NCBI GenBank assembly: GCA_004352715.1
Contig: SCFE01000002.1
Coordinates: 5,277,850-5,341,849, forward strand
Length of the DNA stretch: 64,000 nucleotides
Reading direction: 5' to 3'
Origin: Hofstenia miamia
Lineage: Eukaryota > Xenacoelomorpha > Acoela
How positions within the stretch are numbered: the stretch's first letter is position 1; every line of letters starts with the position of its first letter. A program made the position numbers and the translations under genes. This document shows, piece by piece, positions 47,589 to 61,900 of this stretch. The notes under the pieces were generated by a model. It was not told the origin of the DNA. It worked only from the letters and a program-made list of their open reading frames with translations, and ran no database searches.

Positions 47589-50500
47589 TATTATAATAAT
47601 ACAACGGCACAAATGGACAGATGAGCAGAACAGAACAGCATTGGAGTGTTACAGAAGAAGCAGGCCAGATGAGATGGGTTACAGGAAGAGAATGTTGGAA
47701 GAATGGAGGAAGGCAAGAACAGGATTAGAAGTTACAGAGCAGAGGCTTGCAGGGCAAGTGAGAAAGTTACAGTTGGATGAGAGTAGGGGGAAAAAGAGAG
47801 TTGAACAGGCTAAGCAAAGGGAAGATGAAGTGATAGATGTTGAGACAGAAGTGGCAGAAGCAGCAGAACCAGTAGATGCAGAAACTGAAGCAGCAATCAA
47901 GGAAAAGATGAAGGAAGAAATAGGTGAGAGAACTAGGTTGCCAGTTCCAAGAGGAGTTAAGAGAAGTAAGCTAGCAGTAGAGACGGCAAAAGTCAATAAA
48001 GTGTTGGAGAGGATAGTTGTAAGGAGTGTTACAGAAGTAAATAGCTTAGTGTATGCAGGCGCATGGGAAGTGCTGAAGAATGTAGGCATGGAAATGAAGA
48101 AGAAAAGGCGACAAGAAGATAAGGGAGACAGAAAGCCAGCATGGGAAAGAAGAATTGAGAATAAAGTGGCAAAAATTAGGCAGCAAATAGGGAAGATCAG
48201 GACAAGTAAGGTAGTGTAAGACAGGTGCAGGTTAGGCAAGGGGACGACTATAGAAACTGCAAGAGAAGAGCTTAAGCAGAGATTAGTTGTAGAAACTGAG
48301 AAAGTATAGNNNNNNNNNNNNNNNNNNNNNNNNNNNNNNNNNNNNNNNNNNNNNNNNNNNNNNNNNNNNNNNNNNNNNNNNNNNNNNNNNNNNNNNNNNN
48401 NNNNNNNNNNNNNNNNNNNNNNNNNNNNNNNNNNNNNNNNNNNNNNNNNNNNNNNNNNNNNNNNNNNNNNNNNNNNNNNNNNNNNNNNNNNNNNNNNNNN
48501 NNNNNNNNNNNNNNNNNNNNNNNNNNNNNNNNNNNNNNNNNNNNNNNNNNNNNNNNNNNNNNNNNNNNNNNNNNNNNNNNNNNNNNNNNNNNNNNNNNNN
48601 NNNNNNNNNNNNNNNNNNNNNNNNNNNNNNNNNNNNNNNNNNNNNNNNNNNNNNNNNNNNNNNNNNNNNNNNNNNNNNNNNNNNNNNNNNNNNNNNNNNN
48701 NNNNNNNNNNNNNNNNNNNNNNNNNNNNNNNNNNNNNNNNNNNNNNNNNNNNNNNNNNNNNNNNNNNNNNNNNNNNNNNNNNNNNNNNNNNNNNNNNNNN
48801 NNNNNNNNNNNNNNNNNNNNNNNNNNNNNNNNNNNNNNNNNNNNNNNNNNNNNNNNNNNNNNNNNNNNNNNNNNNNNNNNNNNNNNNNNNNNNNNNNNNN
48901 NNNNNNNNNNNNNNNNNNNNNNNNNNNNNNNNNNNNNNNNNNNNNNNNNNNNNNNNNNNNNNNNNNNNNNNNNNNNNNNNNNNNNNNNNNNNNNNNNNNN
49001 NNNNNNNNNNNNNNNNNNNNNNNNNNNNNNNNNNNNNNNNNNNNNNNNNNNNNNNNNNNNNNNNNNNNNNNNNNNNNNNNNNNNNNNNNNNNNNNNNNNN
49101 NNNNNNNNNNNNNNNNNNNNNNNNNNNNNNNNNNNNNNNNNNNNNNNNNNNNNNNNNNNNNNNNNNNNNNNNNNNNNNNNNNNNNNNNNNNNNNNNNNNN
49201 NNNNNNNNNNNNNNNNNNNNNNNNNNNNNNNNNNNNNNNNNNNNNNNNNNNNNNNNNNNNNNNNNNNNNNNNNNNNNNNNNNNNNNNNNNNNNNNNNNNN
49301 NNNNNNNNNTATATATATATCTATATGATTAGATTTTAGTATATAGTTTTTATAGTTGTTGCCTACAAGCTCTATATTTATACCGGAAAAGCATTTGGCG
49401 CAGGAACTGATGCCAACGTTTCAGTAACTCTTTTTGGAACTAAGGGTGATTCAGGTACAAGAAAAGTGAGACACTCGGAAAAAAACATCAATAAATTTGA
49501 AGCTTCAACGGTAAATATGTTTTCAGTTTACAACAACCTAATATTTTTGCAGGCTTAGAATTATTGAAGGTAAAGTTGAAGGAATGCAACTAATTGTAGA
49601 CATTTTTCGTATATTTTAGTAACAAATTCGTCTAACTCGTTCGTAGACTGAATGTCATGGAAAATTTTAGTTTAGGATTGTAGAAATTTACATCCTAATA
49701 GTTATCTTAAATATGTTTTCGATTAGTATTAATGGTGCTAAAATTACAAAAAATTATTAATATAAGAATCATAAATGGGATTCATGATTATGGTGATGAT
49801 AATCTTAATACTGCTTAATGGGAATGTCTTGATGATTGTAATGATGTTAGTGTGAGTTGTTGTATTATATTGAAGATTTTATTATTTTTTTAGCATGAAA
49901 GGTTAATGTGTATTTTCTTTATCAAATATCTTTGTTTAATCACATGCACATAAGATAAAATTCGACAATACGTGAGTTTTTTTAGTTTCATAGATTCGAA
50001 CACGTTTGTCTAATTTCCACATTTTTTTATCAAATTTTTTATGTCAAAATCTAATCTTAGACGCTTTTTCAAGAAATGCTAATTTCATGTATTTAACTGT
50101 ACACATCAAACAAAGATTTTAACTTGCATGCGTGTCCGCATATATTTTAAGAGGTTTTTTTCATACAGTTAAATACATCAATTTTGAGAAATTTTCGCGG
50201 TGATTGGTAATCGAGTCAAAATTTAAACGTGTATTTTATTTTTTATTTGTTGCCTTTATTATTTTGTGCAATTATGTTGATTATTATATACTCACACTTC
50301 CTATATTTTAGAAAAGTGTAAGTACTGCATGTGTTTTATGCTTATTACGTTCATGTTTATTTCGTTTACTTTATAAATATTTTCTGTCATCTTTGGTTTG
50401 CAATTAAATATCTTTACAAAGAAAATTTATTATATTTTTCCAAATTTGTTTTTTCAATTTTTAAACAGTAGATGTATTATAAACATTAAAAAAGTGCACA

Positions 50501-52954
50501 AGACTAAGATTATGGATGTTCAACGAACCAATTATACTGTTATATTGTTAGCTTTCAATATTTATGGTTTCACAGTAGTCTACAAAAGTGCATGTATATC
50601 TCTTTAAATTTTTCTCACAATGTCTTTATGTTTGACGTTTAGAATTTTAATTTTCAACGCAGATGATAAACTACACCTTTATCGTTTGATTTCTCTCGAA
50701 TTTCAGTGCATGATTTTTCATTTAGGTGGAGGAATGTGTGTTCGAGTGTGTTTCATTGGGACAGCTAAATAAAGTGCGAGTAGAACATGATAATAAGTAT
50801 CTATTGTCTGGCTGGTTTCTTGACAAGATTGAAGTTGAAGAAGTTGGAAAACCTGGTTCTCGACTCTGCTTCCCTTGCTACCAATGGCTAGATGCTGATA
50901 AAGGCGATGGACAATGTTGTCGTGATCTTGTTTTAGAAGGAACTAGCCTCTTAGATTACTGTAAGCATCTTAGCTTTGTGTGTTTGAATTCTTTAAATTT
51001 ACGAGGATCAAAGAATTTGTTTTAATTAAAAGAATTCAATTTGTAGATTTACTATAATAATGTTTTCGGTAAAAATATCGTTTCTAAGTGGATTTATATA
51101 AAGTTCAAACGCATTGCTTCATTTTCAAATATTTCATTTAGGGTTTTATCAGTTTCTAAATTGACATTTTTCACACATGGAAAATATATTTGAACAGTTG
51201 TAAATAATTTCAAAAGACGTCCCTTCCTGTAACTTTTTCTAAAACCTGAGAATTGTTTTCTGTAGTTTTCATCTTTTCGCAAAAATCGCGGCATTTACTC
51301 TATTAGGACATGTTATCAATTATATTACGCAGCTTGCCTTTAAACTCTTCATCCTGAAGCCATGCTGCGAGGACTTCAGCAATGAGTTGAATTTTTATGC
51401 TTATTATTGAGATTTCATTCCATTTTGCCTGTTAAACCCCATATATTCTCAATGGGGAATACGAACATGCCATTTTGTCATTATTAACTTGGGTATACAT
51501 AAATAAATTTTGTTATCATATTACACAAAATAATTACTTTCACTGCATTATAATATACCGTGTCATTATAAAGAAACGCAATTTTATTATTGCTACTATT
51601 TTTAGTAACATAACATTTATTAGAAAGTGAAGTGTATATTGAGGTAGTATAAATATGCGGATTACTAATGATAATTTCATTTATAAATATTAGGTGTCTT
51701 GTCTTAGTTTAGAAAATAAAGTTCTGATGCTGGAACTCTACTATGAAAATGGACGCAGCGCTGCGTTGTTCGAAAGCTTTCAACAAAAAAGGCCTGAAAA
51801 GATCGATCGATCCGCCTATCATTCAACTGTGCTTAGACTAATTGAAAATTCAAAGAAACAGGCAATGTTGCTGATGCTCCTCGTTATGGCACGTCTCGTC
51901 TTAGTGAATAACAGATTGAAGAAGTGTCGGATGCTGTGGCTTTATCTTCAGAGAGAACCAGCAAGGATGTGGAAATGCCGCCACCTACTGTTCGGAAAAT
52001 GTGCATTTAAAATTACAATCATACAGAATCCGGCTGGTTCATAAACTCTCTATAAATTACTACGAAACACGAATGAAGTCTTCAAATTGATTTTACAGAA
52101 ATGTTCAGAAGATAATCAAATATTTCCAAACGTTCTTTGAACAGATGAAGCACATTTCCATCTTTCTGGTGCGGTAGATTAATGGGATGAAAGAATATGA
52201 TCTATAAATAATCCAAAGGAAACTCAGCAACAACCACGACATTCAACAATAAATTACAGTTTAGGGTGGCTTCGCGCACAATTTTATGCTTCCTCCTTAC
52301 TTATTCGAAGATGAAGACTATAAATGCTGGGAGATATAGACGGATGCTAATTGATCACGCATGGCTCTATTTATTTCAAAACGTGTATTAATTAAAACTT
52401 GGATGCAACAAGATGGAGCAACACCGCACTGAGCGAAAATAACCAAAGATATTCTCAGATCCATTTTGGCCATCGAATCATCTCTTAGATTTGCAAATTG
52501 AATGGCTACCAGAAGTCCTGACCTCACTTCTTGTGATTTATGGTTGTGGGGATATCTAAAGGTAAACGTTTACACACCGGCTCCATCCAAATGGACTATA
52601 TTAAAAGAAAGAAACCAAAGGGCCATGAACAATATTCAGTCAGAAATTCGTAAAGCCACAGTGCAATCAATCCCAATGAGATTAAGGTATTGCATAGAAA
52701 AGAATGGGCAACAAATCCTTACCAAATACAATTAACAGTAATCCGCCACAATAACAATTGTTTACAGAAAATTTTTATTGTTGTTGATATATTTTTCTGC
52801 TAATAAAATTATTTTATAAACATGCGTTTCTGTATAATGACCCGGTAATTTTATAGAAATTGTAGTTTAAAATAAAATTCTGGATTCTAAAGTCATTTTA
52901 AGATCTAAAATATAATAACCTTAAAAACTGGCAAAAACGAGATGATATATATAT

Positions 52955-53007
<53 letters not shown>

Positions 53008-54649
53008 TATATTCAAATTCAATCGTAAGATGGCGTTATGTTAATTGAAATTATTTTATTTTTGCAAATTATTAGGTTTTTATTATAACAATTCAAGCCC
53101 TTTGAAGATTTATTTCATAGAGGCTTTGTAATATACAATTCTGTTTTTTCCATTACTTCAAACAACATAGCTCTTCACAATTTTTCGGTATAATTTTAAA
53201 TAAGATTTGGCCTACAAACTCAGTAAACTGGCTCAGTCTTTCCTAACCTAAATAAGGTACCACTCACAATATTTCCAGTCTGAGACATCATTCATATAAG
53301 AGATTTAATATTTTGGAATAGAGAAGTGTAATTAATTGACAATTGACAAAACATTTATTGCCTCTATGTTTAATTTCTGTCAGCTATAGATTGATGTTCA
53401 ATTCAGTGACTTAGCTAGGATTTCTGTCTAGGAAGGCAATTAATAAGGGGGATAAACACTCTCTCAAAGGTCACCTCAGATGGTTTTTTGCAAATTTCTT
53501 CATTAATTTTTGCTAATATATTGAGAACCGCTGTTGTAATCATATGGTTATAAGAGTTGTTAACAATGCATATTGTTATACATTGATGAACATCAATGGT
53601 TTTGTTAAAATGTTTGAAATTATTCGGCAGAATTGCTGTAGCATAGATGTAAACAGGTGTAAGTGTTCCAGTCGATAAATGTCTTCTATTAGTTTAAGAG
53701 GCTGACTAACATATTGCTTCCACTAAATGTTATAGAAAACATTATAAAATTTTCATTATTTAGCTTGTCATTTCCAAAAAGTGTATTTTCTGTGACTACA
53801 ATGCTTTCGAATTTAAAATAAATGAAGTTTTGCTATAAATGTTTACAAATTTTTTAAGGACTTCTCTTTTTGCATTAAAGAAATACTGCGTCCATCTGAG
53901 GGATAGGCAGTTGGGTATTGGTGATCCGCTTACATCTAGTCTCATAGCCACATTGTTTGCATTATTTAATAAAAATAACTTATGTTATATTTTAAATTAG
54001 TATTTGCTTTTTATCATGCAAATAAAGTATTCTATCTCATTTTCTTAGGCACCGAATACAATATCTCTGTTAAAACAGGAGATGAAATGTTCGCGGGAAC
54101 AGACGCTAATGTATTCATTCATATCCGTGGTTCTGAAGGTGATACAGGAAAACTTTTCTTACGACAAAGTAGTTCTTCAAAGAACAAATTTGAACGAAAC
54201 AGAATCGATAAGTTTAAGCTCAGCGCTGCAAATGTTGGAACTGTAAGATTTCTTGTAAATATCACTGGTTCCCGAGCTTGGAAGTAAATTTCGGGCGTTT
54301 GCTTTGTTTGCAACATTTATGCACTTACTAAAGATTTTCGGCAATGCATACATAAATACCGTTGGAAGTTGATAAATGAAGTGTTAATTTGTTATTGAGC
54401 CTGATCTATTGTCGGGCATTTCAATATTTTCGATTTGTAGTCGGCATTAAAATATGTTAACAAAAAACGTATCTATCCAATATCTAATTTCTTAGTTTTA
54501 TTTTTCAAGGCGAAGTGAATGTTCACTTTATACTTATTCATAAGGAACTCTTGTGCAGAGCGAACTTAATGGCAACTGAAAATAGAACAAAGCAGTTAAT
54601 TTTTGAATATAAATGTTATGCATGGATAAAGTGTTAAGCGTTGCATTTA

Positions 54650-54697
<48 letters not shown>

Positions 54698-57600
54698 CAT
54701 CCATTGATTTTGTTCCCCGCCACCGAGCTTCAAAAAATCTTTGATGTCTTTCCTTTGCTGAGCTCTTCTCCAACTTCGCCTACTCTTCCATCTGCTCCTA
54801 TTTCATTTCCTGTGACTTTCCTCGCTGTCGTAAAACTTGACTTGTTTTTATTCTTTTTGTAGTGTTGTATGCCTTCAGCGGCTAAATAAAGTCATTCATT
54901 ATTATTATAATAATAATAATAATTATTATTATTATTATTATNNNTATATATATATATATCTATATGATTAGATTTTAGTATATAGTTTTTATAGTTGTTG
55001 CCTACAAGCTCTATATTTATACCGGAAAAGCATTTGGCGCAGGAACTGATGCCAACGTTTCAGTAACTCTTTTTGGAACTAAGGGTGATTCAGGTACAAG
55101 AAAAGTGAGACACTCGGAAAAAAACATCAATAAATTTGAAGCTTCAACGGTAAATATGTTTTCAGTTTACAACAACCTAATATTTTTGCAGGCTTAGAAT
55201 TATTGAAGGTAAAGTTGAAGGAATGCAACTAATTGTAGACATTTTTCGTATATTTTAGTAACAAATTCGTCTAACTCGTTCGTAGACTGAATGTCATGGA
55301 AAATTTTAGTTTAGGATTGTAGAAATTTACATCCTAATAGTTATCTTAAATATGTTTTCGATTAGTATTAATGGTGCTAAAATTACAAAAAATTATTAAT
55401 ATAAGAATCATAAATGGGATTCATGATTATGGTGATGATAATCTTAATACTGCTTAATGGGAATGTCTTGATGATTGTAATGATGTTAGTGTGAGTTGTT
55501 GTATTATATTGAAGATTTTATTATTTTTTTAGCATGAAAGGTTAATGTGTATTTTCTTTATCAAATATCTTTGTTTAATCACATGCACATAAGATAAAAT
55601 TCGACAATACGTGAGTTTTTTTAGTTTCATAGATTCGAACACGTTTGTCTAATTTCCACATTTTTTTATCAAATTTTTTATGTCAAAATCTAATCTTAGA
55701 CGCTTTTTCAAGAAATGCTAATTTCATGTATTTAACTGTACACATCAAACAAAGATTTTAACTTGCATGCGTGTCCGCATATATTTTAAGAGGTTTTTTT
55801 CATACAGTTAAATACATCAATTTTGAGAAATTTTCGCGGTGATTGGTAATCGAGTCAAAATTTAAACGTGTATTTTATTTTTTATTTGTTGCCTTTATTA
55901 TTTTGTGCAATTATGTTGATTATTATATACTCACACTTCCTATATTTTAGAAAAGTGTAAGTACTGCATGTGTTTTATGCTTATTACGTTCATGTTTATT
56001 TCGTTTACTTTATAAATATTTTCTGTCATCTTTGGTTTGCAATTAAATATCTTTACAAAGAAAATTTATTATATTTTTCCAAATTTGTTTTTTCAATTTT
56101 TAAACAGTAGATGTATTATAAACATTAAAAAAGTGCACAAGACTAAGATTATGGATGTTCAACGAACCAATTATACTGTTATATTGTTAGCTTTCAATAT
56201 TTATGGTTTCACAGTAGTCTACAAAAGTGCATGTATATCTCTTTAAATTTTTCTCACAATGTCTTTATGTTTGACGTTTAGAATTTTAATTTTCAACGCA
56301 GATGATAAACTACACCTTTATCGTTTGATTTCTCTCGAATTTCAGTGCATGATTTTTCATTTAGGTGGAGGAATGTGTGTTCGAGTGTGTTTCATTGGGA
56401 CAGCTAAATAAAGTGCGAGTAGAACATGATAATAAGTATCTATTGTCTGGCTGGTTTCTTGACAAGATTGAAGTTGAAGAAGTTGGAAAACCTGGTTCTC
56501 GACTCTGCTTCCCTTGCTACCAATGGCTAGATGCTGATAAAGGCGATGGACAATGTTGTCGTGATCTTGTTTTAGAAGGAACTAGCCTCTTAGATTACTG
56601 TAAGCATCTTAGCTTTGTGTGTTTGAATTCTTTAAATTTACGAGGATCAAAGAATTTGTTTTAATTAAAAGAATTCAATTTGTAGATTTACTATAATAAT
56701 GTTTTCGGTAAAAATATCGTTTCTAAGTGGATTTATATAAAGTTCAAACGCATTGCTTCATTTTCAAATATTTCATTTAGGGTTTTATCAGTTTCTAAAT
56801 TGACATTTTTCACACATGGAAAATATATTTGAACAGTTGTAAATAATTTCAAAAGACGTCCCTTCCTGTAACTTTTTCTAAAACCTGAGAATTGTTTTCT
56901 GTAGTTTTCATCTTTTCGCAAAAATCGCGGCATTTACTCTATTAGGACATGTTATCAATTATATTACGCAGCTTGCCTTTAAACTCTTCATCCTCAAGCC
57001 ATGCTGCGAGGACTTCAGCAATGAGTTGAATTTTTATGCTTATTATTGAGATTTCATTCCATTTTGCCTGTTAAACCCCATATATTCTCAATGGGGAATA
57101 CGAACATGCCATTTTGTCATTATTAACTTGGGTATACATAAATAAATTTTGTTATCATATTACACAAAATAATTACTTTCACTGCATTATAATATACCGT
57201 GTCATTATAAAGAAACGCAATTTTATTATTGCTACTATTTTTAGTAACATAACATTTATTAGAAAGTGAAGTGTATATTGAGGTAGTATAAATATGCGGA
57301 TTACTAATGATAATTTCATTTATAAATATTAGGTGTCTTGTCTTAGTTTAGAAAATAAAGTTCTGATGCTGGAACTCTACTATGAAAATGGACGCAGCGC
57401 TGCGTTGTTCGAAAGCTTTCAACAAAAAAGGCCTGAAAAGATCGATCGATCCGCCTATCATTCAACTGTGCTTAGACTAATTGAAAATTCAAAGAAACAG
57501 GCAATGTTGCTGATGCTCCTCGTTATGGCACGTCTCGTCTTAGTGAATAACAGATTGAAGAAGTGTCGGATGCTGTGGCTTTATCTTCAGAGAGAACCAG

Positions 57601-58576
57601 CAAGGATGTGGAAATGCCGCCACCTACTGTTCGGAAAATGTGCATTTAAAATTACAATCATACAGAATCCGGCTGGTTCATAAACTCTCTATAAATTACT
57701 ACGAAACACGAATGAAGTCTTCAAATTGATTTTACAGAAATGTTCAGAAGATAATCAAATATTTCCAAACGTTCTTTGAACAGATGAAGCACATTTCCAT
57801 CTTTCTGGTGCGGTAGATTAATGGGATGAAAGAATATGATCTATAAATAATCCAAAGGAAACTCAGCAACAACCACGACATTCAACAATAAATTACAGTT
57901 TAGGGTGGCTTCGCGCACAATTTTATGCTTCCTCCTTACTTATTCGAAGATGAAGACTATAAATGCTGGGAGATATAGACGGATGCAATTGCTTTCCATT
58001 AGCAGACCCAAATTTCTAATTGTTGTCTTAGTGGTAATTTGAGAAAGTGCATATAAAAACCATGAAATCTGTCTTAGTAGAGTTTAACACTTGAGAAGCT
58101 GATGATAATCTTCTTTCAAGAGTAGTTATGATGTCCAGTGCCTCCGTGTTAGCATTATGAATCCCATCCAAATGTGACTGAAAGTAAAATTGTGTGTCAT
58201 CTGCGAAAATTTTGTGTTGTATTCCAGAATTGGGAGAAAATGGCTGATGAATGCATTGTAAATAATAAAGACAATAGGGCCAAGAATGTATCGCTGTGGT
58301 ACGCCATAAAATGCTGTATTTATGTTAGATTTAGTGAAGCCAGCTTTATAATAATTAAATGAACTGCAATTGCATTAATAAATTAAATATTTGCAGCTTA
58401 ATTAATTAGTCTTTTTAACCAGCCTTCAATAGTCAATTTGAACAGTGACGTTTGACATTTCTCAAAAATATATCACAATAACGAACCATACTAAAAAATA
58501 AGTAATTATATATAAGCAGATATGCATATATTGTCACTAACCGTTTCAAGCAATGGAAATTACTCACTTTAATGTA

Positions 58577-58662
<86 letters not shown>

Positions 58663-58872
58663 CGTTGGGTATTTTTCAGGAAATACTGGCCCCCACTTCC
58701 TGGTGCTGGGTATATGGGTTTTTGAAAAAGTCAGAGTTCGTGCCCAATTTTTTGCACATAATCTCATATGGGGTTCTTATTAACAGATCGATCAAAAAAA
58801 TTAGGGTAATTTTTTTAGGCCTCACGCTGGGTACAAAACGAAAAAAACCCATATACCCAGCGCCAGTATATG

Positions 58873-58933
<61 letters not shown>

Positions 58934-61900
58934 CGGTATATACAGACTTTAGTAATTGTTAAATGTAGATTGAGCGAATTCATTTCGGACATGACGGCTC
59001 TAATCCCGGGTCAGGGTGGCTAGTGGATAAAGTTGAAATTGAAGTTCCAGTTCGTGGAGAATGTTATATTTTTTCCATTCATCGTTGGTTGGACAGTGAT
59101 AAATTAGATAAGAAAATTGAAATCGAAGCTTACCCTACTGAGGTTGTGGAAAGGGAAGCTAGTAAGTTTTTATAGATTTGAGTTACACAAATTAGTTTAT
59201 TATAAACATTACATTATGTGTAGAACCCATTTTAGAATAATGCATATTACTTGAAATTTGTGTTCTGACCATTAATAAAATTTACCTTAGTTTAGTAATG
59301 AAAGAAATCTGTGTCATTTTAGGGTAATTGTTGTTACCAATATTAAGGTACATTGCTAAATTATGGTAGATATCTTACCTCAAGATTTCTATTTTAATAT
59401 TCGTGTCTTTGATTATAAAATAAAACGACGTTAAATTCTCCATGGCATTTAGTGGGAAGTAGTTTTGTATCTAAAACAATATTGTTAGGGGAACTGAAAT
59501 CTGATTTAAAATTTCATTTTTATTTATTGCGTTTATTTTACATAATAATCACATAGGCACTTAAACATGTTTAAATTTGCAGGACAATATTTGCAATCTC
59601 TCATTGAAATACTTTATCCATCAGTTCTTGCAAAGCGCCCTATCAGTCCACTGGTATTCCAATTTAGCGCATTATAATCGGTCTTGAAACTTAACTGTCA
59701 CATTTAGCTATTCCATATGAAATGACTGTCTTTGTGACAGAACAATCAACTGAGATGTGTTCAGCTAATTTGTATGCCATGATTTACGGGAAAAACGGAA
59801 CTAAGACAAAGCCCTTACCTCTACAAGTGGACAGCAACTACCAGAAAGATCTTGTATATAAATTTAAAGTAAGCAGCTTATTTATTGTTGAACTTGTAGC
59901 GAACACAGATGTTCATGTACTATTATTTGATTCTTACGCATACGGTAGGTTCCTGCTGACCCTAGTCCCATTTAATTCCATTGAAATTGGTTCCAGTATC
60001 ATGAAATAATCAATTTGATAAAATATTGTCATCCCATTCGATCAAAATTAGAAAAAATAATAAAATTATGAAATCCATTGTCCAGTTTTTTTTGTAATGG
60101 TTCCAGTCTCACTGAAGTATTTGGTTCCCATAGAATCTGATTTCCGGCAAAACCCTAGTAGTGTGTTGAAAAACTAGTATCTGAAATGAAATGGACAAAA
60201 AAAATTCATTGCTCATTGGGCATGAGATGTATCCCAAATATTTATTTATAAATATTTTGGATAATTTTTTTCCGAATTACTGTGATAGATTTTTGTCCGA
60301 CTTAATCCACATCTATAAAGTATGAAATTTTTAGTTGTATTTTTATTTAAAATATTGCGCTTTATAATATAAAAGTTCAAGCTATAAGGCTTTTGTGGTT
60401 CAATGTTTTTTATCTGATCCTGTTTCAGTTTTCTGAAAAAGAAGTTGGCGAAATCTATAAATTGCGAATCTGGCATGACAATTCAGGATCAAATCCTCAT
60501 TGGCACATCGATAAGGTAAATATTTTCAGGAAGAGTGATATAAATATAGAGTTGTTTTATCTCAACAGTATATATGATTTTTTCAAATAGATAAGTTTTT
60601 GTAGAAATTTAGAAGTAATATTTTCTTATGTTTATTAAATATTTTGTATTTCAGAAGCATACAGTGATTATCACTGTATAGAGCTTTTTAATATGATGGA
60701 TTATATTTCTAAATATTACTTACATTCTTTTATGTCAAACCGAAGAATTGTGACAGCTCCAGTGAACATTTCTTTACACTTGCAAAGCTTTCCTTTCAAG
60801 TTATAATTCTTTGACATTTGTTAAATGATAAATTATCATTTAATGATTAAATGCTTTCTGAGATTTAGTCTCTAAAATTTCTGTTTTAGACTGGAATTGC
60901 AAGGAAATAACGTCATGTTTTCCACTTTTTTGTGATACAATAATATATATATATATAATATGTATATATATTAGGATAGGACTACCTTAGAAAATTATAA
61001 ATATTAAGCACCATGCACTGTTTTCGGATAAAACTTTATTTGAAATGTTTCAATATCATTAGAGCTCATTAACGACTTTATTCACGTTTGTTCAATCAAA
61101 TTTTTAAAGGGCTATCAACTATTTTTGTACAATAATGAATAATTGTTATTACACATATACCCTGAATTTATTTTATTTACTATTTACATTAGCATTATTA
61201 AATAATGCTGTGCTACATAAAGAGTCATTCCAATTTAATGTGTTTTTTATTTATGCTCATGAAATTGAATTGCATAAAAATAGCATGTTGCTTTGTGATT
61301 GTTTAAATTTATTAAATGCAGTATAAAAAAGCAATTAGTCATTTATCTTTTTTAGTAAGATATATTTAAGGTGTAAGGTTTTTGTTATGATTTCCAAAAG
61401 GGTTTGAGCCTTAATCCTCTTTCTGCAGGAACATTAGTGTGCGCTATTTTTAAACTTATTTCATCAATGCAATAACGTTGATTCACACTTTTGGCCTTTC
61501 TTGCGAAAATCTTCCAAAAAGGGAGCGTTTCTTCATCATATAATTGATTTTGAAACCACAGAAAAGTTCAATTTATAACAAAGTCACAATAAAACATTAA
61601 TTTTGCTGCATAATCAAATAGCAAAGAATGCTATTAAAAACCTTCAATTCCAGAGCGAATCACTCAAGCACGGGATGTATTTGGCAGTTTTGCGCAATTT
61701 ATTCTTTTCCTCTTGTTTGTTTATATGCGTTAGTTAAATATTTAAACATTTGCATATCGTCCCTGCTTAGCTTTTCTTTGTGCAAAACACAATTTTGATG
61801 TTAAATTTGATTTTTATTGTTTCTGATCAAAATTATTTTTCAAAATCTTTAAAATGAGTTTTGTAATAAAGTCATAGTATATTTTTAAAAACCTTGTTAA

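Larger units (their letters stand above)
49310..52347. repeat. Duplicated block copy 1 (PLAT6 plus transposon)
   Basis: Matches 54945-57986 at an offset of 5,639 bp, nearly base for base (one SNP noted: 51352 versus 56991). Contains both PLAT6 exons and most of a mariner-like element. Confidence 0.92.
54945..57986. repeat. Duplicated block copy 2 (PLAT6 plus truncated transposon)
   Basis: Second copy of 49310-52347, preceded by NNN (54942-54944) and ending abruptly inside the mariner-like element at GGAGATATAGACGGATGC. It sits between the two halves of PLAT7. See the findings for why it is probably misplaced. Confidence 0.92.

Noticed and set aside
47679-48239. 186-codon minus-strand ORF
   Set aside because: Antisense shadow of the retrotransposon N-terminal ORF, which has family motifs.
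53413-53480. hAT-like left end CAGTGACTTAGCTAGG
   Set aside because: No inverted partner or 8-bp duplication found nearby.
58553-58952. ORFs of Tyr-Ile repeats on both strands
   Set aside because: Produced by (TA)n microsatellites.
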